Below, one piece after another: positions 42,698 to 52,059 of a DNA stretch of 64,000 bases. The position numbers were made by a program, and so were the translations under genes. Source of the stretch: JBDIVL01 sp039794405 (GTDB lineage Bacteria; Planctomycetota; Brocadiia; Brocadiales; Brocadiaceae); NCBI GenBank assembly GCA_039794405.1, contig JBDIVL010000016.1:1-64000 (forward strand), written 5' to 3'. The first letter of the stretch is position 1; every line of letters starts with the position of its first letter. The notes under the pieces were generated by a model. The model did no database searches and had not been told where the DNA came from. It saw only the letters and a list, made by a program, of their open reading frames with translations.

Positions 42698-43096
42698 ATG
42701 ATTGATTATTTAAAGAAATTCGAAAGGATAATAATTATCTCCCTCATGGTGATGTTGGCGCTAGTGTTATCACTCTATACCATAGATCTCGGCTTGATTG
42801 TTGTAAAAGCTATTCTGTCACCACCGATATTTTTGCTCGATATCAGCGAATTGCTAGACATTTTTGGCTTTTTCATGTTGGTTTTAATCGGCATTGAGCT
42901 ATTGGAATCGGTCAAAACATATCTTTCGAAAAATGTGATTCCTGTTGAAGTAGTATTTACTGTTGCCTTGATTGCGGTTGCACGCAAGATTATCATCCTA
43001 GAAGTAAAAGAAATTTCGGGCTTCACTTTGCTTGGCCTGGCTTCTATTGTTATTGCCCTTTCGGCGGGATATTACCTTCTAAAACGAAGTCGTTAA
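42698..43096 (+). CDS. PsiE-family membrane protein
   Basis: Encodes 132 aa with four transmembrane helices. It fits the phosphate-starvation-inducible PsiE family, with the characteristic FGFFMLVLIGIELLESVKTYL and ALIAVARKIIILE. Function is unknown. It begins after AAAGGGACG, 75 bases upstream of gpmA, and may be co-transcribed with it. A MITE lies immediately upstream. Confidence 0.82.
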   Translation: MIDYLKKFERIIIISLMVMLALVLSLYTIDLGLIVVKAILSPPIFLLDISELLDIFGFFMLVLIGIELLESVKTYLSKNVIPVEVVFTVALIAVARKIIILEVKEISGFTLLGLASIVIALSAGYYLLKRSR

Positions 43097-43170
43097 GATA
43101 ATACTTCCGGTATTAAAACGCCTGAAAAACGGTAACGAAATTGTTAAAAATGGAGAAAGCTTTTTGATAT

Positions 43171-43863
43171 ATGGTGAAGTTGGTAGTAGTAAGGCACGGA
43201 GAAAGTATATGGAATTACGAAAATATATTCACAGGATGGACGGATATTGATTTATCAGCTAATGGAGTTGCAGAGGCAAAACAAGCAGGAAAAATTTTAA
43301 AAAAAGAAGGATATATTTTTGATATTGCCTTCACTTCTGTACTTAAAAGAGCAATTAAAACTTTGTGGTATATTTTAGATGAAATGGATTTGACTTGGAT
43401 ACCAGTATACAAAACATGGAGATTGAATGAAAGGCACTATGGCGCATTGCAAGGTTTAAACAAAGCAGAGGCGGCTAAAAAATACGGAGAAGAACAAGTC
43501 TTTATATGGAGGAGGAGTTATGATGTGCCGCCCCCTTCTCTTACATTAACAGATAAGCGTTATCCCGGTAATGATATAAAATACCAGAATGTTGATAAAA
43601 ACGAAATACCTTTAACAGAGAGTTTAAGAGATACAATTTTTAGATTTTTACCTTACTGGAATGAGGTAATATCACCTGCTATCCGTGAGAAAAAAAGGGT
43701 TATCATTGTAGCTCACGGAAATAGTTTAAGGGCTTTGGTCAAATATCTTGATAACATGCCAGACGATAAAACCACAGGGTTAAACATTCCGACAGGTATA
43801 CCCCTCGTGTACGACCTCGATGAGAGATTAAAACCAACCTCGAAATATTATCTTGATGTTTAG
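43171..43863 (+). CDS. gpmA: 2,3-bisphosphoglycerate-dependent phosphoglycerate mutase
   Basis: Encodes 230 aa. Interconverts 3- and 2-phosphoglycerate in glycolysis and gluconeogenesis. The phosphohistidine is in VVRHGESIWN (His8), the second catalytic histidine in VAHGNSLRALVKYL, and the cofactor loop NERHYGALQGLNK is intact. Full length compared with the family norm of about 230-250. Confidence 0.95.
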   Translation: MVKLVVVRHGESIWNYENIFTGWTDIDLSANGVAEAKQAGKILKKEGYIFDIAFTSVLKRAIKTLWYILDEMDLTWIPVYKTWRLNERHYGALQGLNKAEAAKKYGEEQVFIWRRSYDVPPPSLTLTDKRYPGNDIKYQNVDKNEIPLTESLRDTIFRFLPYWNEVISPAIREKKRVIIVAHGNSLRALVKYLDNMPDDKTTGLNIPTGIPLVYDLDERLKPTSKYYLDV

Positions 43864-44450
43864 GAATTCAAAGTAATGGCCACGTTGTCCTGTGTCCTGA
43901 AGGCTGGTTTTATTGTACTCGATTAAAGCAACAAAGAAAGAAAAAGTCACCGAAAAGACTTCATTTAACGTTTTTGCGTTACTTGTATACCTCTTTCCAT
44001 GGTTTGTTTCTTCATTGGATTACTACAATTTATTGAGTTTCGTACCTCGACCCCACCTACCAGAACGCCTGCTCCTTACTGTCTACGGAAGACACTCAAG
44101 ACACTCCATCGAACCATTATCTCTATCTCATCGGTCTGAAGCTTTACCTCTTTAGTATTTTTGTGTATTTCTTAGCTCTTAACTGTAACTAAATTGTTTC
44201 CACTTGTTAACATCCTGATATTTTTCTTCATATGTCTTAATTACAAATACTTACGATAATTGTTGAAATTGTTTTGAGAAACAATTTGTTTCCAGTTTAA
44301 TTTTTCAAAAATATGGTGTAAAAATTTTTATCATTTATAAGTATTTAAATTTAAAAGGCTTAGAGAAATCTAAGCTTTTTTTATTTTTCCAGGTATCTTG
44401 CTTGCAAAATATTCTTTCGAAAAGTGGTTTTTTCAATAGGGAAGAGAAAG
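43864..44450. other. Leader region upstream of the receiver-sensor operon
   Basis: 587 bases. It contains a CTCATCGGTCTGAAG repeat at 44127-44153, an AAATTGTTT-TGAG-AAACAATTT hairpin near 44269-44290, and an intrinsic terminator at 44356-44388, 60 bases before the next ATG. I see no gene. The hairpin-plus-terminator order suggests an attenuated leader or a small RNA. Confidence 0.5.
44356..44388 (+). terminator. Intrinsic terminator upstream of a receiver gene
   Basis: AGGCTTAGA-GAAA-TCTAAGC followed by TTTTTTTATTTTT. It is 490 bases past gpmA and 60 bases before the receiver gene, so it may be an attenuator for the latter. Confidence 0.75.
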
Positions 44451-44819
44451 ATGTTAACGAAAAGAATATTAATCGTTGATGATGAAGAAGGGTATAGAAA
44501 GGTATTAACAAACTCCTTAATTGATCTGGGGTTTGAGGCGAAGGCTGTAAATAATGGTTTCGACGCATTGGAAGAGATTAAAAGGCAATGTTATCCAATT
44601 ATTTTACTTGACGTAAAAATGCCCGGGATGGATGGCATCGAATTATTAGACCAAATGCAGGAAATGAGGTCCCGGCCCCATATTGTAGTTATTACTGCTT
44701 ATACCGATGAAGAGGTTGTAAAGGAGGTAATCAGAAAGGGTGCTAAAAGGGTAATTACAAAACCGTTCAGCACAAATGATATTGAAGTGTGTCTTCGCGA
44801 GTTTACGAAATCAAAATAA
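44451..44819 (+). CDS. Stand-alone receiver-domain response regulator
   Basis: Encodes 122 aa from ATG 44451, after GGGAAGAGAAAG; a longer start at 44424 is less likely. It is one CheY-like domain: acidic pocket VDDEE at 9-13, phospho-acceptor Asp54 in ILLDVKM, Thr near 81 and Lys near 103 in VITKPF. No output domain. Close to the receiver of the NtrC-type protein at 32346. The next gene is a kinase-less sensor. Confidence 0.93.
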   Translation: MLTKRILIVDDEEGYRKVLTNSLIDLGFEAKAVNNGFDALEEIKRQCYPIILLDVKMPGMDGIELLDQMQEMRSRPHIVVITAYTDEEVVKEVIRKGAKRVITKPFSTNDIEVCLREFTKSK

Positions 44820-44861
44820 AATTTACGAGCTCCAGGAGTTTAACAGAAAAGAGGTGAGATT

Positions 44862-46268
44862 ATGATAAAGATATTTAAAGAACGGATCGTAATGGTGATT
44901 ATTACTTTCATATTTTTTGGGCTGTTGCCCCTTATTTTATTTAGAATGCTTGCTTTTCCGAAGGCGAGTTCTGAACTAAAGCAAAGTGTTAAAAGAAACC
45001 TGGAAAGCGTTGTTGCCCGGCAAAAAGATCTCCTTGCATTGTTATGGGATGAAAGAAAGTCTCACGCGAGGACTGTTTCAGATACCATACAGAGTGCGTT
45101 ATTTATTCATGGTGATAATAATTTTATCAATCTTGTAAACGGCAGAGATGAGCATGAGTACTTAAGGTTGAAAACACAACTGGAATGTATAAAAGCAGAC
45201 TACAGTTACAAAGGGATATTTGTTTGTGATGCGGCAGGGATAATCCGGTTAACAACAGAAAATGAGAAATCACTGCTGGGCTTAAATATTTTGAAGGAAA
45301 AACCCTTTCACCGAATTCAGGAAACCCTCTACGATGGCAAAATATATATATCAGATGTCATTCATTATTCAACCAGTAACAATGTTCATGATGAGAAAGA
45401 GAAGGAATTTCCTTCGTTATTTATGTCTCACCCTGTCAAAGGCAAGAATCACGACGTGATTGGTGCGGTTATACTCTGGATGGATACTTCTATGCTTAAT
45501 AGCGGTGTGAAAAACGTTGCATTAGGAAAAACAGGAGAGGCTTATTTAGTGAATAAAGATGGTATCATGATTACGAAATCAAGATTTTCTGAGCATATGA
45601 AATATGCTGATAGTACCTGCAAAACCTGTCACGAAGTCGTTGACCCCGATACAAACTTAATAACAAAGGGGGTAAAGAGGTGTATTACAGGAAAATCGAC
45701 TGGCTATGATCTGGAAGGATATATGGATTATGACGGGTTAAAGGTCGTAGGTGCATGGACCTGGCTGAAGGATCTGAATATGGGATTGATTGTCGAAATC
45801 GATGCAGATGAGGCACTTGGTACCGTAAACAACATAAATTCCATGGTGAAATCGCTCATGCTGGTAATGATTATTCCGGCGTTTGCTATGGCCCTTTTGA
45901 TGTATAGAAAATTGAACACCGGATATATGCTAAAAGAATTATCTCTGCCGAAAAAGGCCTTATTGGGAGTCACCAGTGTTATTGTAGTCGGATTTATCAT
46001 AGCGATTTTAGATGATTATGAATTGAGAAAGGAGCGCGGCTATCTGCGAGAGCAGAAATACAAAATACACAATCCTTTAGATGTCCTGGGTTCGATTGTA
46101 ACGCAGAGGGATGAGGATTTTATCAAGAGTAACATTTTCAAGTTCCGGGAAGAACTGCCCGTTTTGAAATCTGAGTATGTCCCTCAGAAAAATGATAATG
46201 AAATAGTAAAAAGTCCGATAAAGCAGCCGCTAGAGAAAACGGTAGCAACATGGGAGATAAAACCCTAG
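44862..46268 (+). CDS. Kinase-less double-Cache sensor with a CXXCH heme motif
   Basis: Encodes 468 aa. Transmembrane segment 1 at about 8-30 (VMVIITFIFFGLLPLILF), periplasmic double-Cache to about 325, two further helices near 328-348 and 366-385, then about 80 polar residues with no known output domain. Residues 253-257 are CKTCH, a c-type heme attachment motif, placed in the second Cache lobe. The protein at 9594 shares LGKTGE, the SRF block and GAWxW in the same order but lacks this motif. A covalently bound heme would make it a redox or gas sensor; this is inference. Confidence 0.85.
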   Translation: MIKIFKERIVMVIITFIFFGLLPLILFRMLAFPKASSELKQSVKRNLESVVARQKDLLALLWDERKSHARTVSDTIQSALFIHGDNNFINLVNGRDEHEYLRLKTQLECIKADYSYKGIFVCDAAGIIRLTTENEKSLLGLNILKEKPFHRIQETLYDGKIYISDVIHYSTSNNVHDEKEKEFPSLFMSHPVKGKNHDVIGAVILWMDTSMLNSGVKNVALGKTGEAYLVNKDGIMITKSRFSEHMKYADSTCKTCHEVVDPDTNLITKGVKRCITGKSTGYDLEGYMDYDGLKVVGAWTWLKDLNMGLIVEIDADEALGTVNNINSMVKSLMLVMIIPAFAMALLMYRKLNTGYMLKELSLPKKALLGVTSVIVVGFIIAILDDYELRKERGYLREQKYKIHNPLDVLGSIVTQRDEDFIKSNIFKFREELPVLKSEYVPQKNDNEIVKSPIKQPLEKTVATWEIKP

Positions 46269-46312
46269 TAAGGCAAAGATCCTGACCAATAAAAGAGATC
46301 ATGATCTGTCAG

Positions 46313-46365
46313 CTATCAGTAACCGGGGCAGAAACTGCATGCTGACGGCTGACAGCTATTGCCTA
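46313..46365. repeat. Inverted repeat, GCTATCAG family
   Basis: CTGTCAGCTATCAG at the left and CTGACGGCTGACAG at the right with GCAGAAACTGC in the loop. Reverse-oriented relative of 16392-16437. Confidence 0.6.
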
Positions 46366-46432
46366 TACAATAAAAGATATACCGATTATAAAGTCTTTAA
46401 AGAAAAATTTATTTATGGAATGGAGGGTATTT

Positions 46433-46822
46433 ATGGAAAATATCATGACATCAATAAAGGATAAATCTCAGCCGATTCTTGATGTGCAGGAGGCAAAAGG
46501 TTGGTTCGAATACGAACCTTCTTATGATGGGGTCATCATTCATATCAATAGAGCCGGGGCAAAGATTTTTGGATTTACCTCACCTGATGATATGATCGGG
46601 AAAAAGGTAAATGAATTGTATGCCCATCCCTTTGATCATGAGAAGACATTGTCCATGTTATTCAGAGATGGACAGGTAAACGGATTTTATACCTTGATGA
46701 GAACAAAGAGTGGTAAATTGTTCTTTGTTAAGCAGAACAGTAGTCTCATTACAGAGGGCCTCTATAATTGTCCGTTAAAGGTAAAGAATGAATTCGAATT
46801 TGTTCAGCCATCGTTTCTTTAG
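46433..46822 (+). CDS. Single PAS-domain protein
   Basis: Encodes 129 aa. I start at ATG 46433 because GGAGGG sits exactly 5 bases upstream; an earlier ATG (46415) lacks one. It is one PAS fold (FEYEPSYDGVIIHINRAGAKIFGF, the MIGKKVNELYAHP block and GFYTLMRTKSGKLFFV) with no enzymatic output. It probably relays a signal by protein contact, perhaps with the receiver or Cache protein upstream. The NarK-like gene follows after 31 bases. Confidence 0.8.
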   Translation: MENIMTSIKDKSQPILDVQEAKGWFEYEPSYDGVIIHINRAGAKIFGFTSPDDMIGKKVNELYAHPFDHEKTLSMLFRDGQVNGFYTLMRTKSGKLFFVKQNSSLITEGLYNCPLKVKNEFEFVQPSFL

Positions 46823-46853
46823 TATTTTTGAATAAGATTTCAGGAGATTTTTT

Positions 46854-48053
46854 ATGAATCCAACAGTACAAGCACCGAACGGAAATACACGGGTACTCAT
46901 CCTTGCAACCTTGGCATTTGCTGTATGCTTTGCTGGTTGGGCCCTATTTTCTCCTTTAGCAGTATATCTGAAGGTTGAATTTAACTTGTCATCATCAGCC
47001 GTGGGACTCCTGCTCGCAACCCCGGTCTTACTTGGCTCCATAGCCAGGGTACCCATAGGGGTCCTTACGGATAAATATGGCGGCAGGAGGGTTTTTAGTA
47101 TCCTGCTTCTCTTTTGCTTTTTTCCCATGTTTCTTGCAAGTTTTGCAAACAGTTACGGCTTTTTACTGATATGTGGCTTCTTTTTTGGCATGGCTGGTAC
47201 GTCCTTCGCTATAGGAATTCCGCAGGTCTCCCAGTGGTATCCGAAAGAAAAACAAGGGCTTGCGTTGGGAATTTATGGTGTCGGAAATGTCGGCTCGGCC
47301 CTTGCTACATTTGGGGCGCCATTCCTTGCAGAATCCATCGGGTGGCACAAAGTATTTATCATTTACTCGATTCCCGTGTTTTTCATGGCATTTATATACT
47401 GGTTTTGCTCTGCTGATGCGCCTAGACCTGCTCATGCAAAGGTTCCGACCTTCAGCGATAAGTTAAAAGTATACAGGTCTTCTAATTTGATTTGGATCTT
47501 TTGCCTATTCTATTTTATGACCTTTGGGTTCTTTGTATGCTTTTCGTTGTGGCTACCATCGTACCTCAGAGATTTCTACAGAGTTACGCCGATACAGGCC
47601 GGCAGCCTTACATCAATATTTGTATTTGCCACCACATTTTCCCGTATCCTGGGGGGGTATCTCGGTGATCTTATCCCCGGAAGACGGATATTGATAATCC
47701 TTTCGGTGATTATACTCGGCATATTGATATTCCTTAATTTGAGAGTATCTTTGATAGCATCTCTTGTGGTTTTTTATCTTATGGGGGCCTGTTTGGGAAT
47801 AGGCAACGGGGTTGTCTTTAAACTCGTAGCGGAGTATTTCCCAAAAGATACAGGTACCGTAGGCGGTATGGTAGGAGCGGCAGGTGGCCTTGGTGGGTTC
47901 TTCCTTCCGATAATTTTGGGTACAATCAGGGATTATACCAACAACTATTCACTTGGGTTTATCTTTGTTTCTCTTGTGTGCCTCATGGCCCTGTCTTTTA
48001 TGGAAGAAAAGACCATGGTAAAGATGCATCAAAAAACGGTGAAGGTTACTTAG
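46854..48053 (+). CDS. NarK/NNP-family MFS transporter (nitrate/nitrite type)
   Basis: Encodes 399 aa with 12 predicted transmembrane helices. The two nitrate-signature stretches are recognisable: GMAGTSFAIGIPQVSQWYP followed by GNVGSALATFG, and GIGNGVVFKLVAEYFP followed by GGMVGAAGGLGGF. The arginines in helices 2 and 8 lie in ARVPIG and SRILGG. It moves nitrate and/or nitrite at the inner membrane; direction and substrate cannot be told from sequence. Preceded closely by the PAS and sensor genes. Confidence 0.9.
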   Translation: MNPTVQAPNGNTRVLILATLAFAVCFAGWALFSPLAVYLKVEFNLSSSAVGLLLATPVLLGSIARVPIGVLTDKYGGRRVFSILLLFCFFPMFLASFANSYGFLLICGFFFGMAGTSFAIGIPQVSQWYPKEKQGLALGIYGVGNVGSALATFGAPFLAESIGWHKVFIIYSIPVFFMAFIYWFCSADAPRPAHAKVPTFSDKLKVYRSSNLIWIFCLFYFMTFGFFVCFSLWLPSYLRDFYRVTPIQAGSLTSIFVFATTFSRILGGYLGDLIPGRRILIILSVIILGILIFLNLRVSLIASLVVFYLMGACLGIGNGVVFKLVAEYFPKDTGTVGGMVGAAGGLGGFFLPIILGTIRDYTNNYSLGFIFVSLVCLMALSFMEEKTMVKMHQKTVKVT

Positions 48054-48541
48054 TTTCTCTATAAAGATATTTCTGAACCCCTGGTGTGGGTACTTTATCA
48101 CATTACCCACACCTTTCCCTTTCGTACATCCTATATCCGTAAGGAGCCAAAGTAGGGTGGGTATTGCCCATCAAAAACAAGTAATGTGGACAAGGAAGCG
48201 ATATTTTGGTGGGCAATACCCACCCTCATAGCTCGTTCCAATTTTTAGAATAAGATGGTTCATTTAACCCGGTCCGAGAGCGTTAGAACAAGATAAAAGG
48301 TATGGATAGGGATGGAGATGTGGTACGGGTGTTCAGGAATGTCAAAATCCAACGTTTAAAATCCGAAATCGGAAAATCCAAAATGAGATCAGGTTATTGG
48401 AATTTTGTAATAATTCACTGTAAAGGTACAAAGATACCGGAAGCTAAAAGTTCGTTTGGATTTCCAACTTCCATCCTCTACCTCTGATTTTATCTCTTCC
48501 GGCTTGTTTGAGTCAGAAAACGTTTCTTTAGAGCATAGTGT
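48054..48541. other. Gap between NarK-like and TDT-family genes
   Basis: 488 bases. A full GGGTGGGTATTGCCCA repeat occupies 48153-48226. The rest shows no credible frame. The TDT-family gene has no strong ribosome-binding site. Confidence 0.45.
48153..48226. repeat. Inverted repeat with GGGTGGGTATTGCCCA ends
   Basis: TAGGGTGGGTATTGCCCA at the left and TGGGCAATACCCACCC at the right, each partly self-complementary, with GTGGACAAGGAAGCGATATT between. A truncated copy is at 23697-23757. Confidence 0.8.
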
Positions 48542-49798
48542 ATGAGCATATTCAGGATTGCGGTCTACTCGTCAGACTTCCGCTGGTTTACAGCCGTTAT
48601 GGCTACGATTACCGTTGCATCAATCTCTCAATGGTATGGTTACGAAAAGGTTTCCCCGTACTTTTTTATAGCGGGGTTAATTGTATTCTTATCCGTAGCC
48701 ATTTTTATGGTTATGCGGGTGATGTTGTTCTACAGAGAAGTAAAGAATGAGGTATTTGATCCCGAAAAAACGCTTTATTTTTTTACCATAGTTAGCGCTG
48801 TTAACTTTATCGGGGTTTGTTTATCCAAAATATTTCATTTCTATGCAGCAGCTACTATATTCTGGTATGTGGCCATTGGCCTTTGGCTAGCAATCTCTCT
48901 CTCTTCTTTTAGTATTCTATTCCTGTATCAAAAATCCGAAGATAGAAAAATAGAAGATATATTGCACGGTGGGTGGTTCTTTGCTGTCGTTGGCACTCAA
49001 TCCACGGCCTTCCTTGGTGTAATTGTGGTGGAGCATGCGGTCAGGCATATCGTATTCATTCAGTTATTCTCGTTTGTTTTATGGTCTGTGGGAGCAAGTT
49101 TATATCTTATCTTTGCAACGATCATTATCTTTCGGCTGATTTTTTTTAAATTAAGCAGCAATACGGGAATATCACCGTACTGGATGAATGCCGGAGCCGC
49201 AGCCTTAACTGCACTTACCGGTGCTGTGTTGCATCAACATATCCAGAGTATCGGTGGACCGCTTGATGATTTCCTTCCGTTCTTACGAGGGATTTCCCTC
49301 TTTTTTTGGGCCGTAGGACTGTGGTGGTTACCGTTTTTGGTTATTCTTACTATGAGGAAGCAGGCTTATGGTGATGAAGGTATGCTATTTACCGTTGGAT
49401 ATTGGGAAATTGCCTTTACCCTGGGCTTGTGTTCGAGCGGTACGATTCAACTCGTTCATTTGTTCGAAAGGCAATATCTTGCTATAACTTCAGTCTGTTT
49501 TTGCATAGCTTTCATGGTGTTTTGGTGTTTTTCATCGATATTTACCATTGCTCATTTCATTAAATCTTCGGTATGGGTGCCTGTGAATGACCTGACTATC
49601 GATTATGTAGTGCCCTATAGTTTTACCCAGCGTGGAAGGGTTTTTAAAATAAACAAAGTTATTCATGAATGGTTGGATCAAACCATTCAGGGCATATTAA
49701 GGAAACGGTATTGTGTTATTACCACCAATAATCTTACCTGTCAAATTTCTTACGATATGGTAACAAAAAAGTGGCACTTTGACCGGGTTGTAGAATAA
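48542..49798 (+). CDS. TDT-family (tellurite resistance/C4-dicarboxylate/SLAC1-like) carrier
   Basis: Encodes 418 aa with about ten transmembrane helices, matching the TDT fold used by TehA, Mae1, the sulfite pump Ssu1 and plant SLAC1 anion channels. The final ~65 residues after the last helix (VPYSFTQRGRVFKINKVIHEW onward) form a soluble tail not usual in TehA. Next to a NarK-like gene, an anion such as nitrite or sulfite is a plausible substrate (inference). A bidirectional terminator follows 44 bases downstream. Confidence 0.83.
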   Translation: MSIFRIAVYSSDFRWFTAVMATITVASISQWYGYEKVSPYFFIAGLIVFLSVAIFMVMRVMLFYREVKNEVFDPEKTLYFFTIVSAVNFIGVCLSKIFHFYAAATIFWYVAIGLWLAISLSSFSILFLYQKSEDRKIEDILHGGWFFAVVGTQSTAFLGVIVVEHAVRHIVFIQLFSFVLWSVGASLYLIFATIIIFRLIFFKLSSNTGISPYWMNAGAAALTALTGAVLHQHIQSIGGPLDDFLPFLRGISLFFWAVGLWWLPFLVILTMRKQAYGDEGMLFTVGYWEIAFTLGLCSSGTIQLVHLFERQYLAITSVCFCIAFMVFWCFSSIFTIAHFIKSSVWVPVNDLTIDYVVPYSFTQRGRVFKINKVIHEWLDQTIQGILRKRYCVITTNNLTCQISYDMVTKKWHFDRVVE

Positions 49799-49842
49799 GT
49801 CCTTATTACGAATGATGTGAGAGGTCAAAATCAAAGATAAAA

Positions 49843-49877
49843 AATAAAGGCCTCACAATATATATGAGGCCTTTATT
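49843..49877. terminator. Bidirectional intrinsic terminator
   Basis: AATAAAGGCCTCA and TGAGGCCTTTATT form a perfect 13-bp stem with a nine-base AT loop, T-rich on both outer sides. It separates the convergent TDT-family gene and rpoD. Confidence 0.9.
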
Positions 49878-49909
49878 ATTGATATTCCTAAACCTGTAAG
49901 AAAAAGTTT

Positions 49910-51406
49910 TTAATTTGTCGTTACACCTTCGAGAAATCCCTCAAGCTTTCTGCTTCTCAGCGGGTGTTGAAGTTTACGAAGAGCAATGGCTTCAATTTGA
50001 CGTATCCGTTCTCTTGTTATGTTAAACCGTTTCCCGATCTCTTCCAGCGTATGGGTGTAGCCGTCGTCAATACCAAAGCGTAGTTTAATTACCTCACGTT
50101 CACGAAACGTCAGGGTTTTCAGGACATTTTGCAGTTGTTCTTTAAGCAATGACTGGTGGGCCGTAGAAACCGGGGACTCAGCTTTCTTATCCTGGATAAA
50201 GTCCTCAAACATTGTTTCACCATCGGTACTGATCGGGTTTTCCAAAGATATTGGTCTTGATGCAACCCGAAATACGCGGAAAACCTCCGAAACTGGTATC
50301 TTTGCCTCTTTCGCAATGGCTTCTATCTTGGACTTCCTATCGTTATCTTTATGGATGTTCTTAAATACCTGCGAAGTTTTATTAATTACTTCTGTCATGT
50401 GTACCGGTATGCGAACCGTCCTTGCCTTATCATCTATTGCCCTGATGATGGCCTGCTTTATCCACCAGGTGGCATAAGTGCTAAACTTGAAACCCATGCG
50501 ATAATCGTATTTGTCAATAGCCCGCATTAAACCTGTATTCCCCTCCTGAATAAGGTCATGAAACGCAAGACCGCGTTTCCGGTACTTTTTTGCAATACTT
50601 ACTACCAGTCTCAAATTACCCTCAGAGAATCGTTTTCTTGCAGATGCATATTCGCAATACACAAAGTTAATGGTATCAGCCGCTTTTTTTATTTCTACAA
50701 GTGGGGCTGTTACCAGGACTTTTACTTCGTGGGCGTTATGAGGAAAATTCTTGTAAAGTTCCTTTTTATAGTTTGAGCCCTTGTGTCTTGCTTCCAATCT
50801 TACGATCTCAGATAGCGTGTCCAAGAGCTGCTTCATAACAGGTAGTATAGTCTCTGTACGGATATGTATTGCTTCCAGGTATCTGATGGATTTTCTCTTC
50901 CTTGATAATATTTTATTAAGGAATCTGGATTTTACAGATTTCGGTATCGTGCCCTTGCCGATCTTCTCGTAGTCTCTCTGATTATCCTTAAGCATACCTC
51001 TGATTTTTTCTGCTATATCACGGATTTGTTCAATCCTTTCGTTCTTGCTCTGGTCTTTTGTTATTGTTGTCTCAATAAATTGGACAAGGTCAGATTCACT
51101 ATCTACGTCTTCGAGAATGCGCAGGTAATTTTCCAGGGCATAGTCGTAACTCAGTACCTTCCTGTGAAGCAGCCTGCTCACAATCTTTATCTTCTTTGCC
51201 AGATGAAGCTCTTCCTCACGGGATAACAACGGTAGGGTGGACATCTCTTTTAGATAGAGACGAACCGGGTCGTAATCCTTGTATTTTACCTTCTCCTCAA
51301 AGGCTTCTCCTTCAATGAGATCATCTTCTGCTACGTAATTTTCCTGATTTATATCGTCGGTATTTGTATCAGTTAGATATTCAATTTTATATTCTAATTG
51401 GTCCAT
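49910..51406 (-). CDS. rpoD: RNA polymerase primary sigma factor (sigma-70/SigA)
   Basis: Encodes 498 aa. Region 1.2 (DPVRLYLKEMSTLPLLSREEE), regions 2.1-2.4 (GNLRLVVSIAKKYRKRGLAFHD, FKFSTYATWWIKQAI), region 3 (RIPVHMTEVINK) and region 4.2 (TLEEIGKRFNITRERIRQIEA) are complete. It lacks region 1.1 and carries a moderate non-conserved segment between 1.2 and 2.1, as in many non-proteobacterial primary sigmas. Monocistronic. Confidence 0.95.
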   Translation of the reverse strand: MDQLEYKIEYLTDTNTDDINQENYVAEDDLIEGEAFEEKVKYKDYDPVRLYLKEMSTLPLLSREEELHLAKKIKIVSRLLHRKVLSYDYALENYLRILEDVDSESDLVQFIETTITKDQSKNERIEQIRDIAEKIRGMLKDNQRDYEKIGKGTIPKSVKSRFLNKILSRKRKSIRYLEAIHIRTETILPVMKQLLDTLSEIVRLEARHKGSNYKKELYKNFPHNAHEVKVLVTAPLVEIKKAADTINFVYCEYASARKRFSEGNLRLVVSIAKKYRKRGLAFHDLIQEGNTGLMRAIDKYDYRMGFKFSTYATWWIKQAIIRAIDDKARTVRIPVHMTEVINKTSQVFKNIHKDNDRKSKIEAIAKEAKIPVSEVFRVFRVASRPISLENPISTDGETMFEDFIQDKKAESPVSTAHQSLLKEQLQNVLKTLTFREREVIKLRFGIDDGYTHTLEEIGKRFNITRERIRQIEAIALRKLQHPLRSRKLEGFLEGVTTN

Positions 51407-52059
51407 TTTACCTTCCTATTTGGATCAAAAATTTACAAAATACGGTATTTTCAATACTTATAACGTATATTTCTTGCAAAATGTTGCAGAAAATATATAT
51501 TTTTTCGATATATCATAAGTGATTGATGTAATATAATTTGTCAACAAAAAAGTATTTAAGATAGGTTGCTATTACCCTTTTTCAGTCTTTATTCCCGTAA
51601 GAAAGACAGGCAATGATACGTATATCAAATGTTTTTTCAAGGAAAATTTTTGTGCATGGGGTATTTTTGAGACTAAAAATAGAGTTAAGTACTTAAAATA
51701 ATGTTGGTTACAATATAGTTATAAAAAATAAAAAAAGTATAAGGTTTGCCTATGTACATCTGGAGTTTTAACAAGAATTGGTAATGTATAGAAAAGGTAG
51801 CGAAAACTTGTTAAACGGAGCCCTCAGACCAATGAGAAGCACGATAGTATGTCTCCTGTATCCTGTCCCCTTTTCATGATATGTGCGCAAACTCAGATTA
51901 TGGAGTGGTACGGCTTTCAATATACCTAAGGCTTGATAGAAGGAAGTAAATGGGAGTGTAGGGGAGAATTGATTTAATCGTCTCCAATTGAACCGAAATG
52001 TTTAACGTGTTCCCTTGTCTGGTATCAGTCAAAAGCGTGCAGGCAAATGCTCAATATAT
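51407..52059. other. Gap upstream of rpoD
   Basis: About 650 AT-rich bases. A TTGACA hexamer on the minus strand (51544-51539) is a possible -35 box for rpoD, but no convincing -10 lies at normal spacing. A CTCAGACCAATGAGAAG copy of the GGTCTGAGG repeat is at 51814-51840. No gene is recognisable. Confidence 0.4.

Noticed and set aside
43913..44155. 80-codon plus-strand ORF after gpmA
   Set aside because: No ribosome-binding site, no recognisable domain, and it runs through a dispersed repeat.
48302..48487. 61-codon ORF before the TDT-family gene
   Set aside because: Low-complexity, no ribosome-binding site, no protein-like pattern.
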